64,000 nt of DNA from Rhodococcus xishaensis (GCF_004011825.1 NZ_RKLO01000001.1:395575-459574), one strand, 5' to 3'. Counted from the stretch's first letter, positions 31,571 to 40,057 are shown. Notes: generated by a model from the letters alone, not told the origin. A program made the numbers and translations.

Positions 31571-31819
31571 TCAGTTCTCGGTCGGTGCGGCTGGCGCCGC
31601 GATCTGGCAGGTCAGGATGCGGGTGATGCCCTGAACCTTCTTCATGTCGTCGACGACGCCGGACAGCCCCGACTCGGCAGTTGCACCCACCCGGGCGATC
31701 ACGTCGTACGGTCCTAGCACGTCCTCGGCGGAGTCGACGCCGTCTATTCGGGCAAGCGTGGCCGCGACCGTGGCGGCCCTGCCGACCTCTGTCTGGATCA
31801 GTACGAAAGCCTGCACCAC
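31571..31819 (-). CDS. stand-alone Lrp/AsnC ligand-binding (RAM) domain
   Basis: An 82-residue protein consisting only of a RAM/AsnC sensor domain: VQAFVLIQTEVGRAATVAATLARIDGVDSAEDVLGPYDVIARVGA, then ITRILTCQIAA. There is no helix-turn-helix. Such single-domain proteins usually form dimers or decamers that bind amino acids and may modulate full-length Lrp proteins. Its stop is two bases before the DUF3515 start, so the two genes are probably cotranscribed. Confidence 0.88.
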   Translation of the reverse strand: MVQAFVLIQTEVGRAATVAATLARIDGVDSAEDVLGPYDVIARVGATAESGLSGVVDDMKKVQGITRILTCQIAAPAAPTEN

Positions 31820-31931
31820 CGGTCCATCCCTTCCCGACGAAATGCGCCGTCATCTCGGTAGAGTCTCGAGGGACCATCGGGACACCCCCGAGACTCCTGC
31901 CGGCGTTCCGCACCAGGCGGCCGGCCGCAAA

Positions 31932-32135
31932 CTAAAAGGTACCGCAGTCGTCGCACGGCACCTGTTGCCTGGCACGGCCGACTCGAGTGGTGGGCGTGAA
32001 CGACTTGCGGCAGAGACACTCGCCGCACAGACACTGGGAGGACGACCATCGACACCTCGCGACCGCAGCAGGGCCATAGCGAGCGTACCGTTGCGCAAGT
32101 GGGCGAGTTCGCCGTGATCGAGCAGGTCGTGGCAC
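31932..32135 (-). other. Cys-rich open frame resembling a small zinc finger (uncertain)
   Basis: On the minus strand, upstream of the RAM-domain gene, a frame ends at 31932 with CLCGECLCRKSFTPTTRVGR followed by a CDDC pair. The C-x-C-x2-C-x-C, GR-x-R and C-x2-C spacing resembles short actinobacterial zinc-finger proteins. Third-position GC is high in this stretch but falls upstream of about 32040. The only canonical start in the frame (GTG 32133-32135) overlaps thiL on the other strand. The adjacent frame has GTG/ATG at 32055/32049 and would join it with a one-base shift. It could be a decayed gene, a frameshift or chance. Confidence 0.3.
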
Positions 32136-33058
32136 GACGTAGTCAGCCGACGACGACACTTGTCGGGCCGGGCGACGACGCGGCGCTGGTGCAGGCCACG
32201 GACGGACGGGTCGCGGTGTCGGCGGACATGCTCGTCGAGGGTCGACATTTTCGGCTGGACTGGTCCACGCCCGAGCAGGTCGGGCGAAAAGCCGTGGCAC
32301 AGAACGGTGCGGACATAGCGGCGATGGGGGCCCGTCCGACGGCCTTCCTGGTCTCGTTGGGTTGCCCGCCCGAAACACCGGTGTCCGTGGCGGCCGGCAT
32401 CTCCGAGGGCATCGGACTCGCCGCGGAGGCGCTCGGCGCGGGTGTCGTCGGGGGAGACCTGGTGCAGTCGGACCACATCGTGGTGTCGGTGACGGTGCTC
32501 GGCGACCTCGAGGGACGGGCACCGGTACTCCGGTCGGGGGCGCGTGTCGGCGACGTCGTCGCGGTCGCCGGTCAGCTCGGCCACTCCGCCGCTGGGCTGG
32601 CGTTGCTGTCGGCCGGAATCGGAGTCGAGGACACGCCCGATACTTCGATCTCGGCGCTGATCGACTCGCACCGGGTGCCGACGCCACCGTATGACGCCGG
32701 CGTCGACGCGGCCCGATCGGGCGTGCGGGCCATGACCGACATCTCCGACGGTCTCGTCGCGGACCTGGGGCACGTCGCGGATGCTTCCGGTGTGCAGATG
32801 CGGATCGACCGAGGACTGATCGGACTCGATCCCGCCCTCGCCGATGCAGCCGAGCGGGTCGGAGGCGATCCGTGGGAATGGATCCTGACGGGGGGTGAGG
32901 ACCACGCCCTCGCGGCCACGTTCGCCTCCGTCGCGGATCTCCCGGCGGGATGGACGGTGGTAGGGGACGTCGCTTCTGGCGATGACAGTGCGGCCGTAAT
33001 CGTCGACGGACGCCCCTGGACGGCGTCCGGGGGCTGGCAGAGCTTCGGCGCGGGATAG
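32099..33058 (+). CDS. thiL: thiamine-monophosphate kinase
   Basis: Phosphorylates thiamine monophosphate to the active diphosphate. The 319-residue product has the AIR-synthase/PurM fold: LVGPGDDAALVQATDG near the start, HFRLDWSTPEQVGRKAVAQNGADIAAMGARPTAF, and GGEDHALAATF near residue 265. GTG 32099 is the first canonical start in frame but lacks a ribosome site. Family members extend about 15 residues further, and that extension is in frame back to an ATC (32048) preceded by GGAGG at ideal spacing. The true start may therefore be non-canonical. Confidence 0.9.
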   Translation: MGEFAVIEQVVARRSQPTTTLVGPGDDAALVQATDGRVAVSADMLVEGRHFRLDWSTPEQVGRKAVAQNGADIAAMGARPTAFLVSLGCPPETPVSVAAGISEGIGLAAEALGAGVVGGDLVQSDHIVVSVTVLGDLEGRAPVLRSGARVGDVVAVAGQLGHSAAGLALLSAGIGVEDTPDTSISALIDSHRVPTPPYDAGVDAARSGVRAMTDISDGLVADLGHVADASGVQMRIDRGLIGLDPALADAAERVGGDPWEWILTGGEDHALAATFASVADLPAGWTVVGDVASGDDSAAVIVDGRPWTASGGWQSFGAG

Positions 33059-33067
33059 GTTGCTGGG

Positions 33068-33589
33068 ATGGCTATCTACGCACTCGGTGATCGCGAACCC
33101 AACATCGCGCCGGACGTCTACGTCCACCCGGACGCCGTCGTCATCGGCGCCGTTACCCTCGAGGCCGGCGTCTCGATCTGGCCGCATGCGGTGCTGCGCG
33201 GCGACTACGGCACCATCAGGGTCGGCGCGAGCACCAACATCCAGGACGGCACCATCATTCACTGCACGGCGACCGACGCCACGAACATCGGTGCCGGATG
33301 TGTCGTCGGCCACAATGCCCACGTCGAGGGCGCCACGATCGGCGACAACTGCCTCATCGCGTCCGGAGCGGTCGTGCTCAACGGGTCTGTCGTCGGTGAG
33401 GGATCGGTTGTCGGTGCGGGAGCTGTGGTCCCGTTCAAGTTCGAGGTGCCGCGACGCAGCATGGCGCTCGGCGTGCCGGCGAAGGTCCGTGAGGGGTTCG
33501 AGGTTCCGGAGGGCCATCTCGACCTCAACGTCAAGCTGTACCAGGCGAACGCCGCCTACTACCGTGACTCGCTGCGCAGGCTCGCTTGA
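33068..33589 (+). CDS. gamma-carbonic-anhydrase-like left-handed beta-helix protein
   Basis: A 173-residue hexapeptide-repeat protein with the gamma-CA (YrdA/PaaY) pattern: [28 protein letters not shown] and [19 protein letters not shown]. The His of IIHC and the two His of GHNAH match the three metal ligands. [16 protein letters not shown] ends the helix. The enzymatic activity of this subfamily is often undetected, so CO2 hydration is only a possibility. It is ten bases after thiL and overlaps ung by one base, so it is probably cotranscribed with both. Confidence 0.88.
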   Translation: MAIYALGDREPNIAPDVYVHPDAVVIGAVTLEAGVSIWPHAVLRGDYGTIRVGASTNIQDGTIIHCTATDATNIGAGCVVGHNAHVEGATIGDNCLIASGAVVLNGSVVGEGSVVGAGAVVPFKFEVPRRSMALGVPAKVREGFEVPEGHLDLNVKLYQANAAYYRDSLRRLA

Positions 33590-34266
33590 TGGCGGCCAAA
33601 CCCCTCGTCGACCTGATCGATCCCGGCTGGGCCAAGGCGCTTGCGCCCGTCGAGGCCGGGATCACCGCGATGGGTGACTTCCTGCGCGCAGAGATCGCGG
33701 CCGGGCGCCGCTACCTGCCGGCCGGAAAGAACGTGCTGCGGGCCTTCACACGTCCATTCGACGATGTCAGGGTGTTGATCGTCGGACAGGACCCGTATCC
33801 AACACCCGGCCACGCTGTAGGACTGAGCTTCTCGGTGGCACCCGACGTCCGCCCCGTCCCGCGAAGCCTGGACAACATCTTCACCGAGTACGCCCAGGAC
33901 CTCGGATACCCGACACCATCCAACGGAGATCTGACACCGTGGACCGAGAACGGGGTGCTGCTGCTCAACAGGGTGCTCACCGTTGCGCCGGGCGAGGCCG
34001 GTTCGCATCGGCGCAAGGGTTGGGAAGCCGTGACGGAGCAGGCGATTCGTGCCCTCGTCGCGCGGGGGACACCGATGGTGGCGATCTTGTGGGGACGCGA
34101 TGCCGGCACGCTGAAACCGATGTTGGGGGACGTCCCGACGATCGAATCGGCTCACCCGTCGCCGTTGTCGGCGTCGCGTGGCTTCTTCGGGTCGCGGCCT
34201 TTCAGTCGAGCCAACGCGCTGCTCACGGAACTCGGTGCCCAGCCGGTTGACTGGCGTCTTCCCTGA
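33589..34266 (+). CDS. ung: uracil-DNA glycosylase
   Basis: Removes uracil from DNA as the first step of base-excision repair. The 225-residue family 1 enzyme has the catalytic-water motif [17 protein letters not shown] (Asp68), [21 protein letters not shown], and the leucine-loop motif [24 protein letters not shown] 33589 overlaps the preceding TGA (TGATG). Clustered here with recG and mutM further along. Confidence 0.97.
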   Translation: MAAKPLVDLIDPGWAKALAPVEAGITAMGDFLRAEIAAGRRYLPAGKNVLRAFTRPFDDVRVLIVGQDPYPTPGHAVGLSFSVAPDVRPVPRSLDNIFTEYAQDLGYPTPSNGDLTPWTENGVLLLNRVLTVAPGEAGSHRRKGWEAVTEQAIRALVARGTPMVAILWGRDAGTLKPMLGDVPTIESAHPSPLSASRGFFGSRPFSRANALLTELGAQPVDWRLP

Positions 34267-34308
34267 TACGTGCCGCGACCTGGGGAGCGGGATGACGCAG
34301 CGGCTGTG

Positions 34309-34345
34309 GCCCGTCGCTGCCGGCCTCTGACCAGCAGCGACGGGC
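34309..34345. terminator. bidirectional hairpin between ung and the crotonase gene
   Basis: GCCCGTCGCTGC (34309-34320) pairs over 12 bases with GCAGCGACGGGC (34334-34345) between converging genes. Confidence 0.75.
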
Positions 34346-34349
34346 ACGC

Positions 34350-35153
34350 TCAGGAACTGCGGGTCGAGGAGAAATCGGGCCGGCGCTTTTCGACGAACGC
34401 GTCCACTCCCTCACGACCGGTGGGGCTGTCCGCGGCGGCGGAGATGGACGCAGCCTCGGCGTCGAGTTGCTCCGACAGCGAGTTGGTGCGGCTGCTCCTG
34501 GACAGCTTCTTGATGCCCGCGTAGGACGCGGTCGGGCCGGCGGCGAGTGAGCGCGCGACGCGCAGGGCCTCGTCCTGGATCTGATCGTCCTCGACGAGGC
34601 GGCTGAGCAGTCCGAGTTTCACGGCGTCGTCGCCGCTCAGGATGGCGTCGGTCAGGAGGATCTCGCGGGCTCGGGAGGCTCCGACTATGCGGGGCAGGGT
34701 CCAGGACATGCCACCGTCCGGGGTGAACCCGATCGTTGGGTAGGCGGGGCGCAGCTTGGTGGACGTGCCGCCGATCGCGATGTCGGCCAGGCACACAATG
34801 CTCATGCCGGCGCCGGCGGCCCATCCGTTTACGGCTGCGACCACCGGAACTGGCGTGTCGTCGAGCGCGCGGACGAACTCATGGAAAGCTCCTGCGATCT
34901 CACCGACGTATTCGCCGCGGCGCTCGGCCGCGGCGAACGCCCGAACGTTCCCGCCGGCGCAGAAGTTCGCGCCGTCACCGACGAGGAGTACCGCTCCGAT
35001 GGCGGAACCCGCTTCGCGTAGTACGGCAGTGGCCTGGGTGATCTCGTCGACGTCGAGCGCGGTTGCGTTGGCGGCGGTGGCTACGACCACGCGCAGTACG
35101 CCGTCCTCGATCCGGAGATTGCTGGGTGCATCTGTTGCAGTCACGTGGAGCAC
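34350..35153 (-). CDS. enoyl-CoA hydratase/isomerase family protein
   Basis: A 267-residue crotonase-fold protein. The oxyanion-hole segments NFCAGGNVRAF and AAVNGWAAGAGMSIVCLADIA are present, but both catalytic glutamates of classical enoyl-CoA hydratases appear replaced (Ser118 and Tyr138). An Asp is present in GFTPDGG (Asp146), the position used by PaaG-type isomerases. An isomerase or another acyl-CoA reaction is therefore more likely than hydration. The substrate is unknown. The gene stands alone, with hairpins on both sides. Confidence 0.82.
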   Translation of the reverse strand: MLHVTATDAPSNLRIEDGVLRVVVATAANATALDVDEITQATAVLREAGSAIGAVLLVGDGANFCAGGNVRAFAAAERRGEYVGEIAGAFHEFVRALDDTPVPVVAAVNGWAAGAGMSIVCLADIAIGGTSTKLRPAYPTIGFTPDGGMSWTLPRIVGASRAREILLTDAILSGDDAVKLGLLSRLVEDDQIQDEALRVARSLAAGPTASYAGIKKLSRSSRTNSLSEQLDAEAASISAAADSPTGREGVDAFVEKRRPDFSSTRSS

Positions 35154-35241
35154 AGTATCCGCCCGACCCGACCCGGGTCCCCTCCCACCTCACGACACGG
35201 CGGGTTCTCGACCGTGCGCACGGGACCGTCCCCGAAGACGA

Positions 35242-35274
35242 CTGAACCCCGACACCATCGGTGTCGGGGTTCAG
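35242..35274. terminator. terminator hairpin after rpmB
   Basis: CTGAACCCCGACACC (35242-35256) pairs perfectly over 15 bases with GGTGTCGGGGTTCAG (35260-35274), leaving a three-base loop. It lies downstream of rpmB and upstream of the crotonase gene, both on the minus strand. Confidence 0.85.
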
Positions 35275-35299
35275 TTGAGAACTATCCGCGTAGGCTGAA

Positions 35300-35491
35300 T
35301 CAGCCGCGGACGACCTTGCCGGCCTTCAGGCAAGAGGTGCAGACGTTCAGCTTCTTGGTGTTGCCGGGGGCAACCTGAGCGCGAACGGTCTGGATGTTCG
35401 GGTTCCAGCGACGATTGGTACGCCGGTGCGAGTGCGAGACCGACTTACCGAAGCCGGGGCCCTTGGCGCAAACGTCGCAGACGGCAGCCAT
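35300..35491 (-). CDS. rpmB: 50S ribosomal protein L28
   Basis: A 63-residue L28: [32 protein letters not shown] and a second CTSC pair near the end. The C-x2-C/C-x2-C set marks the zinc-binding form; actinobacteria often carry a zinc-free paralogue elsewhere under Zur control. Monocistronic, with a strong terminator. Confidence 0.96.
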   Translation of the reverse strand: MAAVCDVCAKGPGFGKSVSHSHRRTNRRWNPNIQTVRAQVAPGNTKKLNVCTSCLKAGKVVRG

Positions 35492-35847
35492 AGTCGCGAA
35501 CTCCTCGTGATAGTCAAACAGTGTTTTGGGCGGCCTTCGAACACGCGCAACCAGCTGCTCGTGCGAGGCAACCCGATAAGGTTAACCGCTGCCGCCTCGA
35601 ATGGCCAAATCAGGCCACATCACCGGTCTCCTCACGTAGAGGACACCTCGAACCTCCCTGAAGACTCGATCGACCGACTTCGATCGACCGACTCGATCGA
35701 GTGTGCCCTCCCAGACATGTCGCGGGACCAATGGGGTGTCTGCGGTCCCCGCTAGGCTTGCCGATTGAGAGCGTCCCCTCGGGGCGCTGGTTCAGTGGTC
35801 GCGCGGGGTCGGCGGTCGTGCGAGTCGGCGCGGGAGAGGACAGGCGG
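35492..35847. other. 356-base intergenic region between rpmB and the FakA-like gene
   Basis: This holds the divergent promoters of rpmB and the DAK2/FakA-like gene. Apart from the CGATCGA-rich repeat at 35666-35700 there is no convincing RNA or protein signal. A frame continuous with the downstream gene runs back to 35701, but it is not conserved-looking and lacks a ribosome site. Confidence 0.5.
35666..35700. repeat. 14-base tandem repeat (TCGATCGACCGACT x 2.5)
   Basis: TCGATCGACCGACT occurs at 35666-35679 and 35680-35693, followed by a half unit CGATCGA. The block also reads as an inverted repeat because its ends are ACTCGATCGA and TCGATCGAGT. It is about 150 bases upstream of the FakA-like gene. 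Confidence 0.7.
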
Positions 35848-37539
35848 GTGCTCGAGGTCGCGGAGACGGTGGATGGCCTTGCGCTGCGTCGGTGGGCTCG
35901 CGTGTGCATCGCCGGTCTCGAGAACCATTGCGACGAGATCAACTACCTCAATGTCTTTCCCGTCCCCGACGCCGACACGGGGACGAACCTTCTGGCGACC
36001 ATGCGGTCCGCGGTGGGTGCGGTGGAATCCGTCGGTGAAGGTGACGGTGCGGCGGCCGTCGCCAAGGCGCTCGCGCGAGGCGCGGTCTCGGGTGCCCGGG
36101 GGAACTCCGGGGCAATCCTGTCCCAGGTGCTGCGCGGGTTCGCTCGCGGAATCGTGGAATCAGCGACGCCCGATCTCCTCGGCGGTGCGGGTCTGCGGTC
36201 GGCGTTGAGATACGCGACAGACCTGGCCCTCGCCGCCGTGAGCGTGCCGATGGCCGGGACGATCGTGACTGTCCTGGAGTCCGCTGCGCGCGCGGTCGAC
36301 GCGGCTGAACCGAACGCGTCGCTCACCGAGCTGGTGCGGACGGCGGCTGACACCGCCGCCGAGGCGCTGTCGCGGACACCCACCCAGCTGGACGTCCTCG
36401 GAGCAGCCGGGGTGGTCGATGCCGGTGGACTTGGGCTGGTGGTGATCCTCGACGCCCTGGTAGAGACCGTCACCGGTTACGCACCCGAACGCGCACCACT
36501 GTCGACACGCCCTGGGGAAGGTGGAACGGAGGCCGGTAACAGGTGCTCGGCTCCTCACCTTGTTCACGAGGTTTCCGGCCAGGACTACGAGGTGATGTAC
36601 CTCGTTGCCGCCGACGACGGAAGCATCGAGACACTACGGGCACGACTCGGTGAACTCGGCGACTCGGTCGTCATCGTCAGTGACGGCGGTGTCGAAGACG
36701 ATGGCGACAGTGCCAGTGATGACGGCGGCGGCGCCGCGGCCGGAGTCACGTGGTCGGTGCACGTGCACTGTGCCGACGCGGGCGCGGCCATCGAGGCCGG
36801 GCTCGCTGCCGGACGGTTGTCCGACGTGCGGATCACGTGCTTCGTGCTGGACGCGTCGCGGTCGGCGGCGGTGTCCGGGCACGCCCCACGTGCCGTTCTG
36901 GCGGTGGTGGAAGGGGAGGGGTCGGTCGAGCTGTTCGCGCAGGAGGGTGCGCAGGTGCTGCGCTCCTACGGCGCGATCACCCCGACCCAGCTTCTCGCCG
37001 CCATCCGGGGCACCGGCCTGCGTGAGGTGATGGTGCTACCCAACGGCGCCCTGCCGGCTCAGGACCTCGTTGCGGTCGGTGCTCAGGCCCGAGGCGACGA
37101 CCGGGAAGTCGTGTTCCTACCGAGTTCGTCGACGGTGCAGGCCCTCGCGGCGATCGCCGTGCACGACCCGGACCGGATCGGCGTCGACGACGCATTCGCG
37201 ATGTCCGAGGCCGCGGCGGCGACCCGCTGGGGATCGCTGCGGATCGCCGGCGAGCGGGCGCTGACCTACGTCGGTACCTGCGAACCCGGGGACGGCCTCG
37301 GACTCGTCGGTCACGAGGTCGTGGTGATCGACCCGGATGTCGTGGCGGCGGGCTGCCGTCTCGTGGAACTAGTCCTGGGTGCGGGCGGCGAGCTAGTGAC
37401 GATCCTGCTGGGCGCGAAGGCGACGGACGACCTCGGAGAGCGGGTGGCCGCGTACATCACCTCTCGCCACCCGGGCGTCGAAGCGGTGGTCTACCGGGGC
37501 GGCCAGAGTCGCGACCTGTTGCAGTTCGGGGTGGAGTAG
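35848..37539 (+). CDS. DAK2-domain (FakA/YloV-like) kinase protein
   Basis: A 563-residue protein. The N-terminal DAK2 nucleotide-binding domain has NYLNVFPVPDADTGTNLLATM and GARGNSGAILSQVLRG. A middle domain follows, then a C-terminal YloV/FakA domain with GLREVMVLPNG and the closing EAVVYRGGQ. In Firmicutes FakA phosphorylates fatty acids held by FakB; no FakB is in the window, so the substrate is inferred only. The M. tuberculosis counterpart is split into Rv2975c and Rv2974c; here it is one frame. GTG 35848 follows GGAGAGGACAGG. Confidence 0.85.
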   Translation: MLEVAETVDGLALRRWARVCIAGLENHCDEINYLNVFPVPDADTGTNLLATMRSAVGAVESVGEGDGAAAVAKALARGAVSGARGNSGAILSQVLRGFARGIVESATPDLLGGAGLRSALRYATDLALAAVSVPMAGTIVTVLESAARAVDAAEPNASLTELVRTAADTAAEALSRTPTQLDVLGAAGVVDAGGLGLVVILDALVETVTGYAPERAPLSTRPGEGGTEAGNRCSAPHLVHEVSGQDYEVMYLVAADDGSIETLRARLGELGDSVVIVSDGGVEDDGDSASDDGGGAAAGVTWSVHVHCADAGAAIEAGLAAGRLSDVRITCFVLDASRSAAVSGHAPRAVLAVVEGEGSVELFAQEGAQVLRSYGAITPTQLLAAIRGTGLREVMVLPNGALPAQDLVAVGAQARGDDREVVFLPSSSTVQALAAIAVHDPDRIGVDDAFAMSEAAAATRWGSLRIAGERALTYVGTCEPGDGLGLVGHEVVVIDPDVVAAGCRLVELVLGAGGELVTILLGAKATDDLGERVAAYITSRHPGVEAVVYRGGQSRDLLQFGVE

Positions 37540-37641
37540 AAGGCGGGCGGATGGCGGTGACGATGCGTAGAGGCAGGATGGGTAGATGCATGGGGGGTAG
37601 CGGGCGAGTGGTCGAACCGCGGCCGGTCAGGGGAGTCCGAC

Positions 37642-39897
37642 GTGGCGACGCTGACTGATCGACTCGACCACTTGTTGGGGGCAAAGACGGCGGACGCGCT
37701 GGTCGACGCCTTCGACATCCACACGGTCGAGGACCTGCTGCGGCACTATCCCCACCGCTACGCGGCACAGGGGCGGGAGCTGACCGAGAAGGATCCCGAA
37801 GAGGGCTCCCACATCACGATCATCGCGAGGGTCGTCAAGGCCGACGTCGTGAACATGAAAAGCCGGCGCGGGCAGATGCTCAAGGTGGTGCTCGCGGCCG
37901 AATCGCAGAGCGTAGACGCCACGTTCTTCAACCCGCACAAGGTCAAGCACGCGGTCCGCAAGGGTGCCAGGGCCATGTTCTCCGGAACCGTCAAGTACTT
38001 CCGCGGCAAGTGGAGTCTGACCCACCCGAGCTATCTGATTCTGCCGGAGCCGGCGGAGGGCGAGGATCAAGTCGTCTCGCTGGCGCACGTGCGGGGCGCG
38101 GGAGAACTCGCCGGCATGGCCCGGGCCACGCAACAGTCTGGTTCCGGCGTGGACATGTCGATCTTCAATCGGGAACTGATTCCGCTCTACCCGGCGACGC
38201 GGGAGATCGAGAGCTGGACCCTGCTGCGATGCGTCCGGCAGGTCCTCGACCAACTCGACGAGATCGAGGACCCGTTGCCGTGCACAGTGCGAGATGAGCA
38301 CGGCTTCGTCGGCCTCTACGAGGCGCTGCGCATGGTTCATCTGCCTGACACCCGCGACGACGTCGCCCGGGCGCACGAGCGGCTGCGCTTCGACGAGGCC
38401 GCTGCGTTGCAGTTGGTCTTGGCCAGGCGTCGCCGAGACGTCGCCGCTCGCACGGCTCCCCAGTGCCCGCCGAAACCCGATGGGTTGGCCGCCGAGTTCG
38501 ACCGCCGGCTGCCCTTCGAGCTGACCGAGGGGCAGAAGCAGGTCGCGCGGGAGATCTCGAGCGACCTGGCCGAAGCCCACCCGATGAACCGGCTACTGCA
38601 GGGTGAGGTCGGATCCGGAAAGACCGTCGTGGCACTGCGGGCGATGCTTCAGGCGGTGGATGCCGGCTATCAGTGCGCGATGCTCGCGCCGACGGAAGTA
38701 CTTGCGGCGCAGCATGCCCATTCGTTGCGGGAGATGTTGGGGCCACTCGGCATCGCGGGCGAGCTCGGCGCCCACGAGGTCGCGACGAAGGTGACCCTGT
38801 TGACGGGGTCGATGCCGGCGGCGGCCAGGAAGGCCGCCATGCTCGACATCGTGTCCGGTGACGCCGGCATCGTCATCGGTACGCACGCGCTCATCCAGGA
38901 CGAGGTGGCGTTCTTCAACCTCGGGTTCGTCGTGGTCGACGAGCAGCACCGGTTCGGTGTCGAGCAACGTGACGAGCTGCGTTCGCGGGGACGTGACGGC
39001 CTGAGTCCGCACGTGCTCGTCATGACGGCGACCCCGATTCCGCGCACGATCGCAATGACGGTGCTCGGCGATCTGGAGACGTCGGCCCTGCGGCAGCTAC
39101 CCCAGGGCCGCGCCCCGATCGTGAGCAACGTCGTCGCGGCTCGGCAGAGGCCGCAGTGGGTCGAACGGGCCTGGGAGCGGATCCGGGAGGAGGTCGCCGA
39201 CGGTCGGCAGGCATACGTGGTGTGTTCGCGGATCGGTGACGGCGAGAACGAGGCGGATCTGCGCGGCGCCGGCAAGGAGCCGCCCGAGACGACATCGGCC
39301 GTGGACTTGTTCGACCAGTTGCGGTCTGGGCCAATGCGGGACCTGCGACTGGGGCTGCTGCACGGACGGCTGCCGGCTGACGAGAAGGACGCGGTCATGC
39401 GTGACTTCAAGGCCGGCACGATCGACGTACTGGTGTGCACCACCGTCGTCGAGGTCGGCGTCGACGTACCGAACGCCACTGTGATGGTGCTCGTCGACGC
39501 TGATCGGTTCGGGGTGAGCCAGCTCCACCAGCTTCGCGGTCGTGTGGGCCGCGGCAGCCATCACGGCCTGTGCATTCTCATCACCGACATGAATCCTGGT
39601 TCGCCGGCGTTCGAACGGCTCACCGCAGTCGCCGGCACCAACGACGGCTTCGAGCTCGCACAACTGGATCTGCGACAGCGGCGGGAAGGCGATGTCCTCG
39701 GGTCGGCGCAGTCGGGTACCGCAACGACGCTACGGCTGCTGTCGTTGCTCGAACACGAGGACGTCATCGAGGCAGCTCGTGAGTTCGCGCGCGACGTCAC
39801 CGAGGCCGACCCGGACCTGACCGAGCATCCCGGGCTCGCGGCTCTGGTGGCCTCAGCGCTCGATGCCGAACGCATCAAGTTCCTGGGGAGGTCGTAG
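37642..39897 (+). CDS. recG: ATP-dependent DNA helicase RecG
   Basis: A fork-reversal and branch-migration helicase of recombination and repair. The 751-residue protein has the N-terminal wedge/OB domain (LRHYPHRYAAQGRELTEKD, ...). The SF2 helicase motifs are GEVGSGKTVVALRAMLQAV (Walker A), VVDEQHRFGVEQR (a DExH-type box), MTATPIPRTIAMTVLGDLETS, and VEVGVDVPNATVMVLVDADRFGVSQLHQLRGRVGRG. The RecG-specific end is GDVLGSAQSGT. GTG 37642 is the start, about 100 bases after the FakA-like gene. Confidence 0.97.
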   Translation: MATLTDRLDHLLGAKTADALVDAFDIHTVEDLLRHYPHRYAAQGRELTEKDPEEGSHITIIARVVKADVVNMKSRRGQMLKVVLAAESQSVDATFFNPHKVKHAVRKGARAMFSGTVKYFRGKWSLTHPSYLILPEPAEGEDQVVSLAHVRGAGELAGMARATQQSGSGVDMSIFNRELIPLYPATREIESWTLLRCVRQVLDQLDEIEDPLPCTVRDEHGFVGLYEALRMVHLPDTRDDVARAHERLRFDEAAALQLVLARRRRDVAARTAPQCPPKPDGLAAEFDRRLPFELTEGQKQVAREISSDLAEAHPMNRLLQGEVGSGKTVVALRAMLQAVDAGYQCAMLAPTEVLAAQHAHSLREMLGPLGIAGELGAHEVATKVTLLTGSMPAAARKAAMLDIVSGDAGIVIGTHALIQDEVAFFNLGFVVVDEQHRFGVEQRDELRSRGRDGLSPHVLVMTATPIPRTIAMTVLGDLETSALRQLPQGRAPIVSNVVAARQRPQWVERAWERIREEVADGRQAYVVCSRIGDGENEADLRGAGKEPPETTSAVDLFDQLRSGPMRDLRLGLLHGRLPADEKDAVMRDFKAGTIDVLVCTTVVEVGVDVPNATVMVLVDADRFGVSQLHQLRGRVGRGSHHGLCILITDMNPGSPAFERLTAVAGTNDGFELAQLDLRQRREGDVLGSAQSGTATTLRLLSLLEHEDVIEAAREFARDVTEADPDLTEHPGLAALVASALDAERIKFLGRS

Positions 39898-39941
39898 CGT
39901 CAAACGGGCCGATGAGAGTCTGCCCGTCGATTCTTCCCCGG

Positions 39942-39995
39942 TTTGCAAATGTGGCAATTTCACACGTCAGCGTAGCTGTTTGTGAAGTTTGCAAA
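39942..39995. promoter_or_regulatory. two TTTGCAAA boxes upstream of pyc (RamB/PrpR type)
   Basis: The 8-base palindrome TTTGCAAA occurs at 39942-39949 and 39988-39995, 46 bases apart. The second reads ACTTTGCAAACTTC on the minus strand, sharing the ACTTTGCAAA core of RamB sites in Corynebacterium glutamicum; TTTGCAAA is also the PrpR element in mycobacteria. It lies 60-115 bases upstream of pyc. Regulation of pyc by a RamB/PrpR-family protein is inferred. Confidence 0.55.
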
Positions 39996-40057
39996 GTGTC
40001 TGTTTCGCGTCAGGGGCGGTACCGCACGGCGGCCCGCGACACGGTACTTTTCTTGCC

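Noticed and set aside
37627-38580. Minus-strand frame opposite recG
   Set aside because: Lies fully within recG, arginine-rich shadow composition, no start signal or family resemblance.
39989-40057. Upstream extension of pyc
   Set aside because: The extra 23 codons cover the TTTGCAAA box and promoter; the family begins at MFTKVLVANRGE.
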